DNA of 64,000 nt from an uncultured Clostridia bacterium (GCA_934647305.1 CAKUFI010000005.1:1-64000); one strand, 5' to 3'; shown: positions 43,238-50,268, numbered from the stretch's first letter. Program-made: numbers and translations. Notes: generated by a model from the sequence alone, not told the origin.

Positions 43238-43440
43238 GGGGAGGCTGACTTTCTGAGAAAGTCACCTCCCCAAACCCCTCCCGGAAAGCACTATGATCCA
43301 CATAATAAAGTGCGCGAGAGATATGCGATTCCCCCGAATGCGGCGTGGGCAGGCTGAGCCTGGACGCACTTGCTGCCGCGCATCCTGTCGACGAATTTGG
43401 GAAGCATAAACTGGACTTCCCGAATTCTGCGCCTGCGACG
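43238..43440. repeat. Family-2 hairpin followed by family-1 element
   Basis: The family-2 hairpin (43238-43271, GGGGAGG with GACTTTC stem) starts 20 bases after the BceB stop and is almost identical to the one at 44715. A family-1 module follows (palindrome 43348-43362, tail to 43378), then the element's second hairpin with loop CATAAACTGGA between arms GAATTTGGGAAG and CTTCCCGAATTC (about 43393-43427). The gene-free stretch 43219-43622 holds these and no other clear signal. Confidence 0.85.
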
Positions 43441-43622
43441 CTGCCAGGGCTCGCCCGAAAGGGAAGCTGTCGCCGGGGTCGGCCGAGGGGTTCGGCACGG
43501 CTGACTAAGACTAATAGGAAGAAACGCCCGCTCATTGAACCGATCGCGTCATTTTGCCGTCTAAATGAATAGAAAAATGTGGTAATGCAGCGCCTGTGCG
43601 CGCGGACTGGGAGTTGAAAAAC

Positions 43623-44705
43623 ATGTCTGAGTACATTGAAGTCATTCGAATGGCGGTCAGCTATTTTCCGCTGATCGCGCTGGTGATGAGCGTGCCGTTC
43701 ATGCTGTTGGAGTATCATCGCTTCGGCGCGCTTTCTTTTTTCAAGGGCGTGGTGGTGTACTCGTTCGTGCTGTACATGACCTGTGCCTACTGCCTGATCA
43801 TCCTGCCGCTGCCCGATGTGGAGGCGGTCGCAAAGTATACCTCGCCCTGGTGCAACTTTATCCCCTTCCGCGCGGTGTACGACTTTTTTCACGACAGTCC
43901 GTTCTGCCTGACCCAGCCCTCGACCTGGCTGAAGGCGATCAAACACAAGAGCTTTTACACGGTGGCGTTCAACCTGGTACTGACGCTGCCCTTTGGCATG
44001 TACGTGCGCTATTACCTGCGCGCAGGCTGGAAAAAGACGCTGCTGCTGACCTTCCTTTTAAGCCTGTTCTTCGAGCTGACCCAGGTGACCGGCTTGTATT
44101 TCATTTACCCTCGGCCGTACCGCCTGTGTGACGTGGACGACCTGATTACCAACTCGCTGGGCGGGCTGCTGGGCTGGGTGTGCGCCGGGCCGTTTCTCAA
44201 GGTACTGCCCTCGCGCGAGGCGGTGGAGAGTGACGCGCTGCGCAGGGGACGGCGCGTATCGGGCCTGAGGCGCACGGTGGCGCTGTTTCTGGACATGTTC
44301 CTGTTCGGCATGCTGACGCTGCTCCTGTACCTGCCCAGGCTCCTGCCCTTCTGGGCGGTGCTGGCGCTGACGTTTGTGCTGTACTACGTGATTATTTCCC
44401 ATCTGCTGGGCGGCAGCGCACCCGCCGAGGCCTTTCTCAGGCTGCGCATCGTCGACGCGCGGGATAGAAACAGTCTGTGGCGGCTGATTCTGCGCAGGCT
44501 GCTGTTCGTGGCGGTCTACTTCGGCCTGCCCATTCTGGCGGTCGTCGTGAGCGCGCAGGCCGGCCAGGCAATCATCACGCTGGCGGTCGCGGCCGTGATT
44601 GGCGCCTTCTACATGGGCGTGGGCATCAAGTACCTGTTTACCAACAAGCCCATGAGCTATGAGCACCTCAGCGGCACCCACATGGTCAGCACGCTGGCAG
44701 GCTAG
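43623..44705 (+). CDS. VanZ-RDD fusion membrane protein
   Basis: A 360-residue polytopic protein. The N-terminal half is VanZ-like: CNFIPFRAVYDFF, NLVLTLPFGMYVRYYL and FELTQVTGLYFIYPRPYRLCDVDDLITN (the D-x-D-D-x-x-x-N motif). From about residue 215 it continues as an RDD-like domain (GLRRTVALFLDMFLFG, then AEAFLRLRIVDARDR). VanZ proteins confer low-level teicoplanin resistance in enterococci, but most homologues are uncharacterised. The start has GGGAG about 12 bases upstream. Family-2 repeats flank it on both sides. Confidence 0.85.
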   Translation: MSEYIEVIRMAVSYFPLIALVMSVPFMLLEYHRFGALSFFKGVVVYSFVLYMTCAYCLIILPLPDVEAVAKYTSPWCNFIPFRAVYDFFHDSPFCLTQPSTWLKAIKHKSFYTVAFNLVLTLPFGMYVRYYLRAGWKKTLLLTFLLSLFFELTQVTGLYFIYPRPYRLCDVDDLITNSLGGLLGWVCAGPFLKVLPSREAVESDALRRGRRVSGLRRTVALFLDMFLFGMLTLLLYLPRLLPFWAVLALTFVLYYVIISHLLGGSAPAEAFLRLRIVDARDRNSLWRLILRRLLFVAVYFGLPILAVVVSAQAGQAIITLAVAAVIGAFYMGVGIKYLFTNKPMSYEHLSGTHMVSTLAG

Positions 44706-44714
44706 GGTTACGCC

Positions 44715-44880
44715 GGGGAGGCTGACTTTCTGAGAAAGTCACCTCCCCAGACCTCTCCCGGAAAGCATCGGGCAGTGCCCGGTCGGCAGGGCCGACAGCC
44801 GGTTGCTGCCGCCGGGTCGAGCGACGAATTCGGGAAGCATAAATTAGACTTCCCGGATTCTCCGGTTTTCCGGGTTTCCA
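44715..44880. repeat. Family-2 hairpin directly followed by family-1 element
   Basis: The hairpin 44715-44748 starts 9 bases after the VanZ-RDD stop. Then follow a half-module palindrome (44769-44781), a full 30-bp family-1 module (44782-44811), and the second hairpin: GAATTCGGGAAG, loop CATAAATTAGA, CTTCCCGGATTC (about 44825-44860). A third inverted repeat (CCGGTTTTCCGG) follows. Confidence 0.88.
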
Positions 44881-44953
44881 CGGAAAACTCATGTCGGCGC
44901 TGTCTCCACCTGTCCGCCCTCTCGATTGCTTCTTGGAGAAAGGAGATTTGCCC

Positions 44954-45259
44954 ATGTGCGCGAAAAAGCAGTACTGCTCGCCGGAGGAGCGATACCGGCA
45001 CAAGCTGAACATGCTCGAGCCGGGCAGCCGGATGCTGGCGGCCGCGGGCATACTGCTGGGCGTGGGCGCGGCGCTGTACTGGGCAGGCTGGCTGCGCGCG
45101 GCGTGGGTCGCGTTCGGCCTGGCGGGGCTGCTGCTTGCCGTGCTGGTGGCGATTGAGCTGCACCAGGATCGGGTGATGAACGAGCTGGCGGCGGAAGAGG
45201 CCCGGCGCGAGGTGAGCGGACAAACTTCGGAGGGGGTCTGGGGGAGCGCGAAGCGATAG
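44954..45259 (+). CDS. Small two-TM membrane protein, unknown function
   Basis: A 101-residue protein that begins MCAKKQYCSPEERYRHKLNM and has two membrane helices (about 24-41 and 46-64) and an acidic amphipathic C-terminal helix. The C-terminal 14 residues are encoded by a GC-rich stretch with the family-2-like GGTCTGGGGGAG, so the end may have been altered by repeat insertion. GAAAGGAG precedes the start. I recognise no family. A strong terminator follows at 45283. Confidence 0.75.
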   Translation: MCAKKQYCSPEERYRHKLNMLEPGSRMLAAAGILLGVGAALYWAGWLRAAWVAFGLAGLLLAVLVAIELHQDRVMNELAAEEARREVSGQTSEGVWGSAKR

Positions 45260-45282
45260 CGGAGCCGCCCCCAGCGAAAGGC

Positions 45283-45320
45283 GCGAAATCCCGGAGATAC
45301 TCCGGGATTTCGCAGTTTTT
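45283..45320 (+). terminator. Strong terminator
   Basis: GCGAAATCCCGGAG (45283-45296) pairs perfectly with CTCCGGGATTTCGC (45300-45313) around the loop ATA and is followed by five T. Confidence 0.9.
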
Positions 45321-45475
45321 GGCCCCGCCGCACCGCCTGAACCGCGCGGCAGCGAGCTTCCTTGTCTCATCCGAGTACGCGGCGCGTTTTCCGGGCATAC
45401 TGAGCAAAAGAAAAGAGCCGGGCGCCCCATGGAGGAGAACCCGGCCAGGCTCAGAGGCCAGAAGGAGGAAACGTA

Positions 45476-45862
45476 ATGCGCTTTCTGTCAAGAAACAGGC
45501 GTGCGCTCTTCACGTTCGCACTGGGGGCGGTCTGCTACCCGGCGATCGAGCTAATCTGGCGCGGTCGCACGCACTGGAGCATGGCGCTGACCGGCGGCGC
45601 ATGCCTGCTGGCCATCGGGCGGATGAACAGACGGCTGCGCGGACGGGTCGGGTGGCCTGGGCGGTGCGCGCTCGGGTCGCTGATTATCACCTCGTTTGAG
45701 CTGAGCGTGGGACTGGTCGTGAATCGGTGCCTGAAGTGGAACGTGTGGGATTATTCGCGCGTGCCGGGCAACCTGCTGGGGCAGATCTGTCCGCGCTTCT
45801 GTCTGTACTGGTTCCTGCTGAACATTCCCCTGCTGGGCGTGTGCCGGCACCTGGGCTACTGA
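45476..45862 (+). CDS. CmpB-like (ABC-transporter type IV) small membrane protein
   Basis: A 128-residue protein with three or four membrane helices. GRTHWSMALTGG, a central FELSVGLVVNRCLKWNVWDYS and PGNLLGQICPRFCLYWF match the small membrane family called putative ABC-transporter type IV (CmpB). Function is unknown despite the name. AAGGAGG lies 7 bases upstream of the ATG. The 5' leader contains a possible GAGCCGGG...CCCGGC hairpin. Confidence 0.75.
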   Translation: MRFLSRNRRALFTFALGAVCYPAIELIWRGRTHWSMALTGGACLLAIGRMNRRLRGRVGWPGRCALGSLIITSFELSVGLVVNRCLKWNVWDYSRVPGNLLGQICPRFCLYWFLLNIPLLGVCRHLGY

Positions 45863-45876
45863 GGCAGACTCAGCCG

Positions 45877-46480
45877 GTCGGCCGTGCCGACTGCCAACTG
45901 CTGGCGCCGGCCGCGCGTACCCTTCGGCCATAAACTAGAGCCTCAGGGTACTTCGTGGTCGGAAAACTCGAGGCAGCACCCCCACAACCTGCTACCGCCG
46001 GGCAGTGCCGACAGAAAACTCCCGGAGAGTCTCCGGGAGTTCGAAGAAATCAGCCGATCCAATTTATGGCGGATGATTTCGTGTGCTATCCGGCGGCAGC
46101 AGGTGGAACCGGGCACTGCCCGGCGGCGGCAGCTAGTGGGTGTCGGCCCTGACGACCGGCAGCTAGCGGAACCGGGGAATCCCGGAAAACCGAAGACTTC
46201 GGCCGCTTTAATCTATGGCGGCCGATAGTCGTGTGCTATCCGGCGGTAGCAGGTGGAACCGGGCACTGCCCGGCGGCGGCAGCAAGTGGGTGTCGGCCCT
46301 GACGGCCGGCAGCTAGCGGAACCGGGGAATCCCGGAAAACCGAAGACTTCGGCCGCTTTAATCTATGGCGGCCGACAGTCGTGTGCTATCCGGCGGCAGC
46401 AGGTGGAACCGGGCACTGCCCGGCGGCGGCAGCAAGTGGGTGTCGGCCCTGCTGACCGCTAGCAAGTGGGTGCAGGCACT
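45877..46480. repeat. Family-1 element and 150-bp tandem array
   Basis: A degenerate plus-oriented family-1 element (45877-45945, loop CATAAACTAGA with arms TACCCTTCGGC and GCCTCAGGGTA) is followed by an array in the opposite orientation. The 150-bp unit starts at 46081 and 46231, with a partial third at 46381 and a partial left end from about 46040. Each unit holds two or three modules of palindrome plus CGGCAGCAAGTGGG and one hairpin with loop CATAGATTAAA (reverse strand). The array fills the gene-free stretch 45863-46458 and runs into the end of the SSB-like gene. Confidence 0.9.
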
Positions 46481-47187
46481 GCCTGCCCTGTTTCCTTTGC
46501 GGAATCGACAGTTTCCGCCTGATGCTCTCCGAATTCGTCGCCAAAGCCCTTAGGGGGCAGTGGACTGGAGCTCTGTCCGGCGGACTCGGCCTCCAGCGTG
46601 AAGCAGCTGACCTCGAAGGCGTTGCGGGTAATGTACTCGCCGTTTTCAAGCAGCTTCTGATACTCGCGGGACTGCAGCCGCCCGGTCACGCGCACGCGGT
46701 CGCCCACGTGGAAGCGGGAGGCGAACTGCGCGTTTCGGCCCCAGGCGATGCAGGGAATGTAGTCCGACTTGCCAAAAGCGCGATTGACCGCCAGCATCAG
46801 GTCGCAAATTTCGCGGCCGAAGGGCGTCGAGCGGTAGACCGGCGGCTTGCACAGCGCCCCACTGAGCTCGACCCGGTTGAGCGTGTCGTTTTCCGCGCCG
46901 ACAGCGACGTGCTGCGCAAACAGCGTCACCATCAGCCGGCCTGCGCCCTCGACCATCTTGTTGTAGGAGCGCACCTGCCCCTGCATCTGCAGCAGCGTCT
47001 CAGGCGGCCATTCCTCGCCCGAGAGCAGCTTGCCCGGAATCGTGACCGGCAGGCGGTCGATCGCGCCGGAGAGCCGCTTCACCAGCAGCGTTCCGGCATA
47101 GAAGGGCTCGTTCATGACCTCGTGACTCAGCTCCAGCGGCCCGTCCAGGCGGCCTGCGGCGACCATGCGGTTATTGGGATTCTCCAT
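46459..47187 (-). CDS. SSB-like single-stranded DNA-binding protein, C-terminus formed by repeat
   Basis: A 242-residue protein with two OB-fold-like halves (about 1-105 and 108-215); the second, RVELSGALCKPPVYRSTPFGREICDL...AVNR and IPCIAWGRNAQFASRF..GDRVRVTGRLQSREY, is clearly SSB-like. SSB proteins normally end in an acidic tail finishing in Phe. Here the last seven residues and the TAG stop (AVPAPTC) are encoded by a family-1 module (46459-46490, reverse strand), so the original tail has been lost or replaced. GAGGAG precedes ATG 47187. It is a second SSB rather than necessarily the replicative one. Confidence 0.85.
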   Translation of the reverse strand: MENPNNRMVAAGRLDGPLELSHEVMNEPFYAGTLLVKRLSGAIDRLPVTIPGKLLSGEEWPPETLLQMQGQVRSYNKMVEGAGRLMVTLFAQHVAVGAENDTLNRVELSGALCKPPVYRSTPFGREICDLMLAVNRAFGKSDYIPCIAWGRNAQFASRFHVGDRVRVTGRLQSREYQKLLENGEYITRNAFEVSCFTLEAESAGQSSSPLPPKGFGDEFGEHQAETVDSAKETGQAVPAPTC

Positions 47188-47347
47188 CGTATCACTCCTC
47201 TTTTTCCTTGGACATGCGTTCACTTTTATTCTATGCATGCAAAAGAGGAATATGCCTGAAAGCGAAAAGCACACAGAAAAAACCGCCGCGTCAATCCGCG
47301 GCGGAGCGAGGTCGTATGAAAAAGCAAAGCGCGCGATTGGCGCCCGG

Positions 47348-47644
47348 TTACAGCTTTTTCACGTAAAAGTGATCCATGGTTCCGTGAACGACCGCCTCCG
47401 GCCGCTCGATCGGCCGGAAACCCAGCTTCTCATAGAGGTTCATCGCGGTCGAAAGCCGGCTGTGCGTTTCCAGGTATAGCCTCGCACTTCGGCACTTTTG
47501 GTGTGTAGCCCGAACGCGTTTTTTGAAATCAATGCAGCGAGGATCTGTTTCGTCAAAGCCGAAAGGCATTTTCTGCGGACGATAGCCCGTGAAAGCGCAG
47601 CGGCGGGCGTTGGGTGGGCTTGCCCTTCTTATTACATTTTTCAT
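47348..47644 (-). pseudogene. Chimeric fragment: SLOG/DUF1273 N-terminus joined to GNAT C-terminus
   Basis: This 98-codon frame starts with a good AAGGAG site and its first half (CAFTGYRPQKMPFGFDETDP, residues 16-35) is the opening of a DUF1273/SLOG nucleotide-binding protein. From about residue 50 it changes to the end of a GNAT acetyltransferase (LYLETHSRLSTAMNLYEKLG and HFYVKKL). The parts are incomplete and do not belong together, so this is an in-frame junction of two gene remnants. Expression is possible, function unlikely. Confidence 0.75.
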
Positions 47645-47659
47645 AGGATAGCCATCTCC

Positions 47660-47880
47660 TTATTCATAGCTCATATTACAGCTGACAATACGTTCAATGC
47701 GCCCCTTCATAGCCTTGGCGTCCAATATCCCGTCGAAAGTCAGTTTGATGGACGCTGCTCTGGGCTTTCGCAAATTGCAGTCCATGTAGATTTTTCCGCC
47801 GTCCGCCAATGTCAGACAAACGCGCTGGTGTACGGTTTCGAAGGCAGCGCCGGAATTCTTCGCGGATAATGTACGTCCAT
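47660..47880 (-). pseudogene. Unidentified gene fragment upstream of the chimera
   Basis: An open frame without a clear start runs to a TAA at 47660-47662. Its sense-like end (LTLADGGKIYMDCNLRKP and IERIVSCNMSYE) reads as natural protein, and the stop overlaps the ribosome binding site of the chimeric frame. I do not recognise it. Its upstream end meets the HsdR fragment near 47880. Confidence 0.5.
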
Positions 47881-48060
47881 TTCACCAAAGTTTTTCTGGT
47901 CACGAGACGTGAAGTCCTTCATTGCCTGCTTCAGAGCAGCAGCTATACCGATGTAGTCAACAACCAATCCGCCTTCCTTGTCCTCAAAGACACGGTTCAC
48001 ACGGGCGATAGCCTGCATCAGATTATGACCGACCATAACGCTCTTGTGGAACGCTACGAA
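47880..48060 (-). pseudogene. hsdR: Type I restriction enzyme HsdR fragment
   Basis: The minus-strand frame contains MVGHNLMQAIARVNRVFEDK followed by GGLVVDYIGIAAALKQAMKD, the highly conserved C-terminal helicase-region motif of type I restriction HsdR subunits. Nothing before or after it in this frame belongs to HsdR, so about 55 codons of a protein of roughly 1000 residues remain. Confidence 0.78.
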
Positions 48061-48288
48061 AAGGCATCTGCCAAGCATGACAAGCTGGAAGCGGAGATCG
48101 CAAGACGCAATAACAAGGCGCGACAACTTGCTTCATTCATCGACCATCTGGAAAAGGCTCCGGCTTCCTTGGAGGAATGGGACAGTCAGGTGTGGTCGCT
48201 GCTGCTAGAAAAGGGAACGGTAAACCGGGACGGCAGCGTCGCATTCGAATTCAGAAACGGAAAAGAAATCAAGGTCGAGGCCAAATGA
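48041..48288 (+). pseudogene. Serine recombinase C-terminal fragment
   Basis: On the plus strand the frame DHNALVERYEKASAKHDKLE and onward, ending FEFRNGKEIKVEAK, matches the C-terminal coiled region of large serine recombinases found on integrative elements (LEAEI.RR....L..FI..LE, then E.....W..L.EK.TV). The catalytic N-terminal domain is missing, so only the end of the gene remains. It begins where the oppositely oriented HsdR fragment ends. Confidence 0.72.
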
Positions 48289-48313
48289 GTCTCGGCCTTT
48301 TTCATGCCGCTCC

Positions 48314-48438
48314 GCACTCTGAAATGCTCCGTTTCAGAGTGCACCCGTTTTTGCACCCCTAGCCGTTTTCATTTCAGAGTGCAAGCGAAAATACCCATTT
48401 TGAAACGAAAATGCACCAAATCAGCTTGCACTTTGAAA
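48314..48438. repeat. Cluster of inverted repeats beside recombinase remnant
   Basis: GCACTCTGAAA (48314-48324) and TTTCAGAGTGC (48332-48342) form a perfect 11-bp hairpin. TTTCAGAGTGCAAGC (48372-48386) and GCTTGCACTTTGAAA (48424-48438) form a 15-bp inverted repeat with one mismatch. All share the core TTTCAGAGTGCA. They could be a recombination or protein binding site left by a mobile element. Confidence 0.6.
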
Positions 48439-48490
48439 CGCATCCAAAAAAGAAAAAGCCTGAAAATCCCAATAAATAAGGACTTTTCGG

Positions 48491-48531
48491 GCAAAAAAGA
48501 GGACGCAGACATTGTATCAATATCTGCGTCC
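48491..48531 (-). terminator. Terminator of tRNA-Ser gene
   Basis: On the minus strand GGACGCAGA (48531-48523) pairs with TCTGCGTCC (48509-48501), followed by TCTTTTTT. It starts 6 bases after the tRNA 3' end. Confidence 0.88.
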
Positions 48532-48536
48532 TTTGT

Positions 48537-48629
48537 TGGCGGAGAAGGAGGGATTCGAACCCTCGAGACGTTTTTGACGCCTACACGATTTCCAGTCGTG
48601 CGCCCTCGACCAAGCTAGGCGACTTCTCC
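48537..48629 (-). tRNA. tRNA-Ser(GGA)
   Basis: A 93-base class II tRNA on the minus strand. The acceptor stem GGAGAAG/CTTCTCC, anticodon stem CACGA/TCGTG with loop CTGGAAA (anticodon GGA at 48593-48591), a long variable arm (GGCGTCAAAAACGTC) and T arm GAGGGTTCGAATCCCTC are all visible. The CCA end is encoded. The remnants of mobile DNA lie on its 3' side. Confidence 0.96.
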
Positions 48630-48749
48630 AGGAAAGTGACATGGTCACGTCACCAACGCTGGATATTATATCGCGCCTGGCGTATTTTGTCAAGAGGAAA
48701 TTTTCGATTTTCGGGAATTTTGTTTTCGAAAGCGGAATGCGGAGCCGCG

Positions 48750-49460
48750 CTACGGTTTGCGCCGGATGGCGGCCGGGGGAGAGGGCGTGTCCTGGGCGCG
48801 GGCGGTGACGACTGAGCGCAGTGCCTGGCCGTCCGACCGGCCCGAAACGCGGCACAGGCGCGCGCTGCCCGCATACAGCCTGCCGATCAGGCTGCCCAGC
48901 TCGCCTTCGCCCTCCACGGCGCAGTTTTCCGCCTCGCAGGCGCGAATGGGCCCGGTCAGCGCGCCCGTGAGTGCGCCCGCATAGACGCCCGCATGCTCGC
49001 CCAAGCTGCGCACCCGGCTGCTCCGCACGCGGCAGTTTTCCATCCGGCCCGCACAATACCCGGCCAGCGCGCCGGTATAGCGCCTTCCGATCACCAGGCA
49101 GTCGCTAAGGGTCAGACCGCGCACAAGCCCCGCCTTGCCGATGCAGCCGAACAGTCCGCTGCAGGGCAGGTAGCCGTCCACCGTCAGGCCGGAGATGACG
49201 TGGCCGTTTCCCTCGAACGTGCCCTCGAAGGGGCGAAGCGCGCTGCCGATGGGCAGAAAATATCCCACGTCCGTGAGGTCGCTCTCCAGCGAGACGGTGC
49301 GGCCGAACAGCGAATCACCGAGCGAGACCTGCCTGGAAAGCGCGCGAAGCTCGTCCGCGCTGGTAATCACAATCCGCTGCGCAAACTCGGGAGGGACGGC
49401 CTGTCCCCCCGGCAAAAGGAGTACGCCCACCAACAGGATCAACGCCCACAAAGCCCGCAT
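48750..49460 (-). CDS. Secreted GLUG/beta-helix-like protein
   Basis: A 236-residue exported protein. After a signal peptide (MRALWALILLVGVLLLPGGQA) it shows the pattern of GLUG-type repeats: FLPIGSALRPFEGTFEGNGH, HVISGLTVDG, SGLFGCIGKAGLVRGLTLSD, TGALAGYC, YAGALTGALTG and GSLIGRLY. Such repeats usually form a right-handed beta-helix on the cell surface. The C-terminus is basic and Pro-rich. ATG 49460 has GGAGG 8 bases upstream; ATG 49469 is too close to it. It is divergent from the next gene. Role unknown. Confidence 0.75.
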   Translation of the reverse strand: MRALWALILLVGVLLLPGGQAVPPEFAQRIVITSADELRALSRQVSLGDSLFGRTVSLESDLTDVGYFLPIGSALRPFEGTFEGNGHVISGLTVDGYLPCSGLFGCIGKAGLVRGLTLSDCLVIGRRYTGALAGYCAGRMENCRVRSSRVRSLGEHAGVYAGALTGALTGPIRACEAENCAVEGEGELGSLIGRLYAGSARLCRVSGRSDGQALRSVVTARAQDTPSPPAAIRRKP

Positions 49461-49569
49461 CTCATCCACCTCCGCGCGAATGATATCAGTGTATGACCGG
49501 CGGGCGGCATTATGCCAGGGAAAAGCGAGACGCGGGCGGCATATATTGCCTGAAAAGGGGGCGGCGAAG

Positions 49570-50019
49570 GTGAAGCGGAGATGGATCGCGTGGGGGATGC
49601 TGGGGCTTGTGGCCTGCTGCGGCGGACGGGGGGAGACGCGCGTGCAGGCCGACCTGACGCAGGGACGGCTGTGCGTCTATCAGGGGGAGGTGCAGGTTTA
49701 TGAGCAGCGGCTTGAATGCGCCTGCGAAGCGCCGCCGGTGGGGGAGTGGACGCTCGAAAGGGACGGGGACGGCTATGCGCTGCGCTGCCCGTGGGGAAAT
49801 TTTCGGCTGGAGACCGACCTGAGCCTGCCCGACAACTGTTCGGTCGAGGTGCTGGGGCCGGTCGAGGACTGCCTGTCGCTTCAGGCAGGGGCGCGCGGCG
49901 CGGGCGTGTACCGCATGCAGCAGGGGCTTGTCGAGCTGGGGTACCTCGATCAGGCCCCGAACGGCCTTTACGACGCGCGCACGCAGGCCGCCGTGTACGC
50001 CTGCATGGGGGACAGGTGA
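49570..50019 (+). CDS. Probable lipoprotein with C-terminal peptidoglycan-binding-like domain
   Basis: A 149-residue protein, start GTG at 49570 with AGGGGG 8 bases upstream. A short hydrophobic N-terminus ends in LVACCGG, a plausible lipobox. The last 45 residues (GVYRMQQGLVELGYLDQAPN and GLYDARTQAAVYAC) match the PG_binding_1 fold. The middle part (QADLTQGRLCVYQGEVQVYE) faintly recalls the start of YkuD domains but lacks the catalytic motif. The frame is open far upstream, but that part is not coding. Family-1 repeats begin 8 bases after the stop. Confidence 0.65.
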   Translation: MKRRWIAWGMLGLVACCGGRGETRVQADLTQGRLCVYQGEVQVYEQRLECACEAPPVGEWTLERDGDGYALRCPWGNFRLETDLSLPDNCSVEVLGPVEDCLSLQAGARGAGVYRMQQGLVELGYLDQAPNGLYDARTQAAVYACMGDR

Positions 50020-50026
50020 CGGCAGG

Positions 50027-50140
50027 GTCGGCAGTGCCGACATCCACTTGCTGCCGGCAGGCTGAGCCTGCACCCGGTTGCTGCCGCCGGTTCTATCGAC
50101 GAATTCGGAAACCATAGGTTCAAGTCCCCGAATTCTGCGC
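50027..50140 (+). repeat. Family-1 element, best-preserved copy
   Basis: Two exact 30-bp modules: palindrome GTCGGCAGTGCCGAC (50027-50041) plus ATCCACTTGCTGCCG, then palindrome GCAGGCTGAGCCTGC (50057-50071) plus ACCCGGTTGCTGCCG. After an 11-base link comes the second hairpin, with arms GAATTCGG and CCCCGAATTC (50101-50134). A partial family-2 sequence (GGGAGAGCTCGAGAGG, 50208-50223) follows. Confidence 0.9.
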
Positions 50141-50268
50141 TTGAGAACCCCACCGCCCGCATTACGGGCACCTCCCCTTTCTGGGAAGGCAGGTTGTTAA
50201 AAAGCCTGGGAGAGCTCGAGAGGACAGCCGCGGCGGAGGAGCCTGCGCGGAAAAACGGCGCAATGAAA

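Noticed and set aside
46253..46462. Short open frames through the repeat array
   Set aside because: They exist only because the 150-bp unit is a multiple of three. There is no start signal or protein-like composition.
46081..46480. CRISPR array
   Set aside because: The 150-bp unit is continuous tandem repeat without unique spacers, and no cas genes are near.
48537..48629. Attachment site duplication of the tRNA-Ser 3' end
   Set aside because: I looked for a second copy of the T-arm and acceptor sequence in the neighbouring fragments and found none within the window.
49570..50019. Second L,D-transpeptidase
   Set aside because: The N-terminal part only faintly resembles YkuD and lacks the HG and SxGC motifs. 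The PG-binding-like C-terminus is the only supportable domain.
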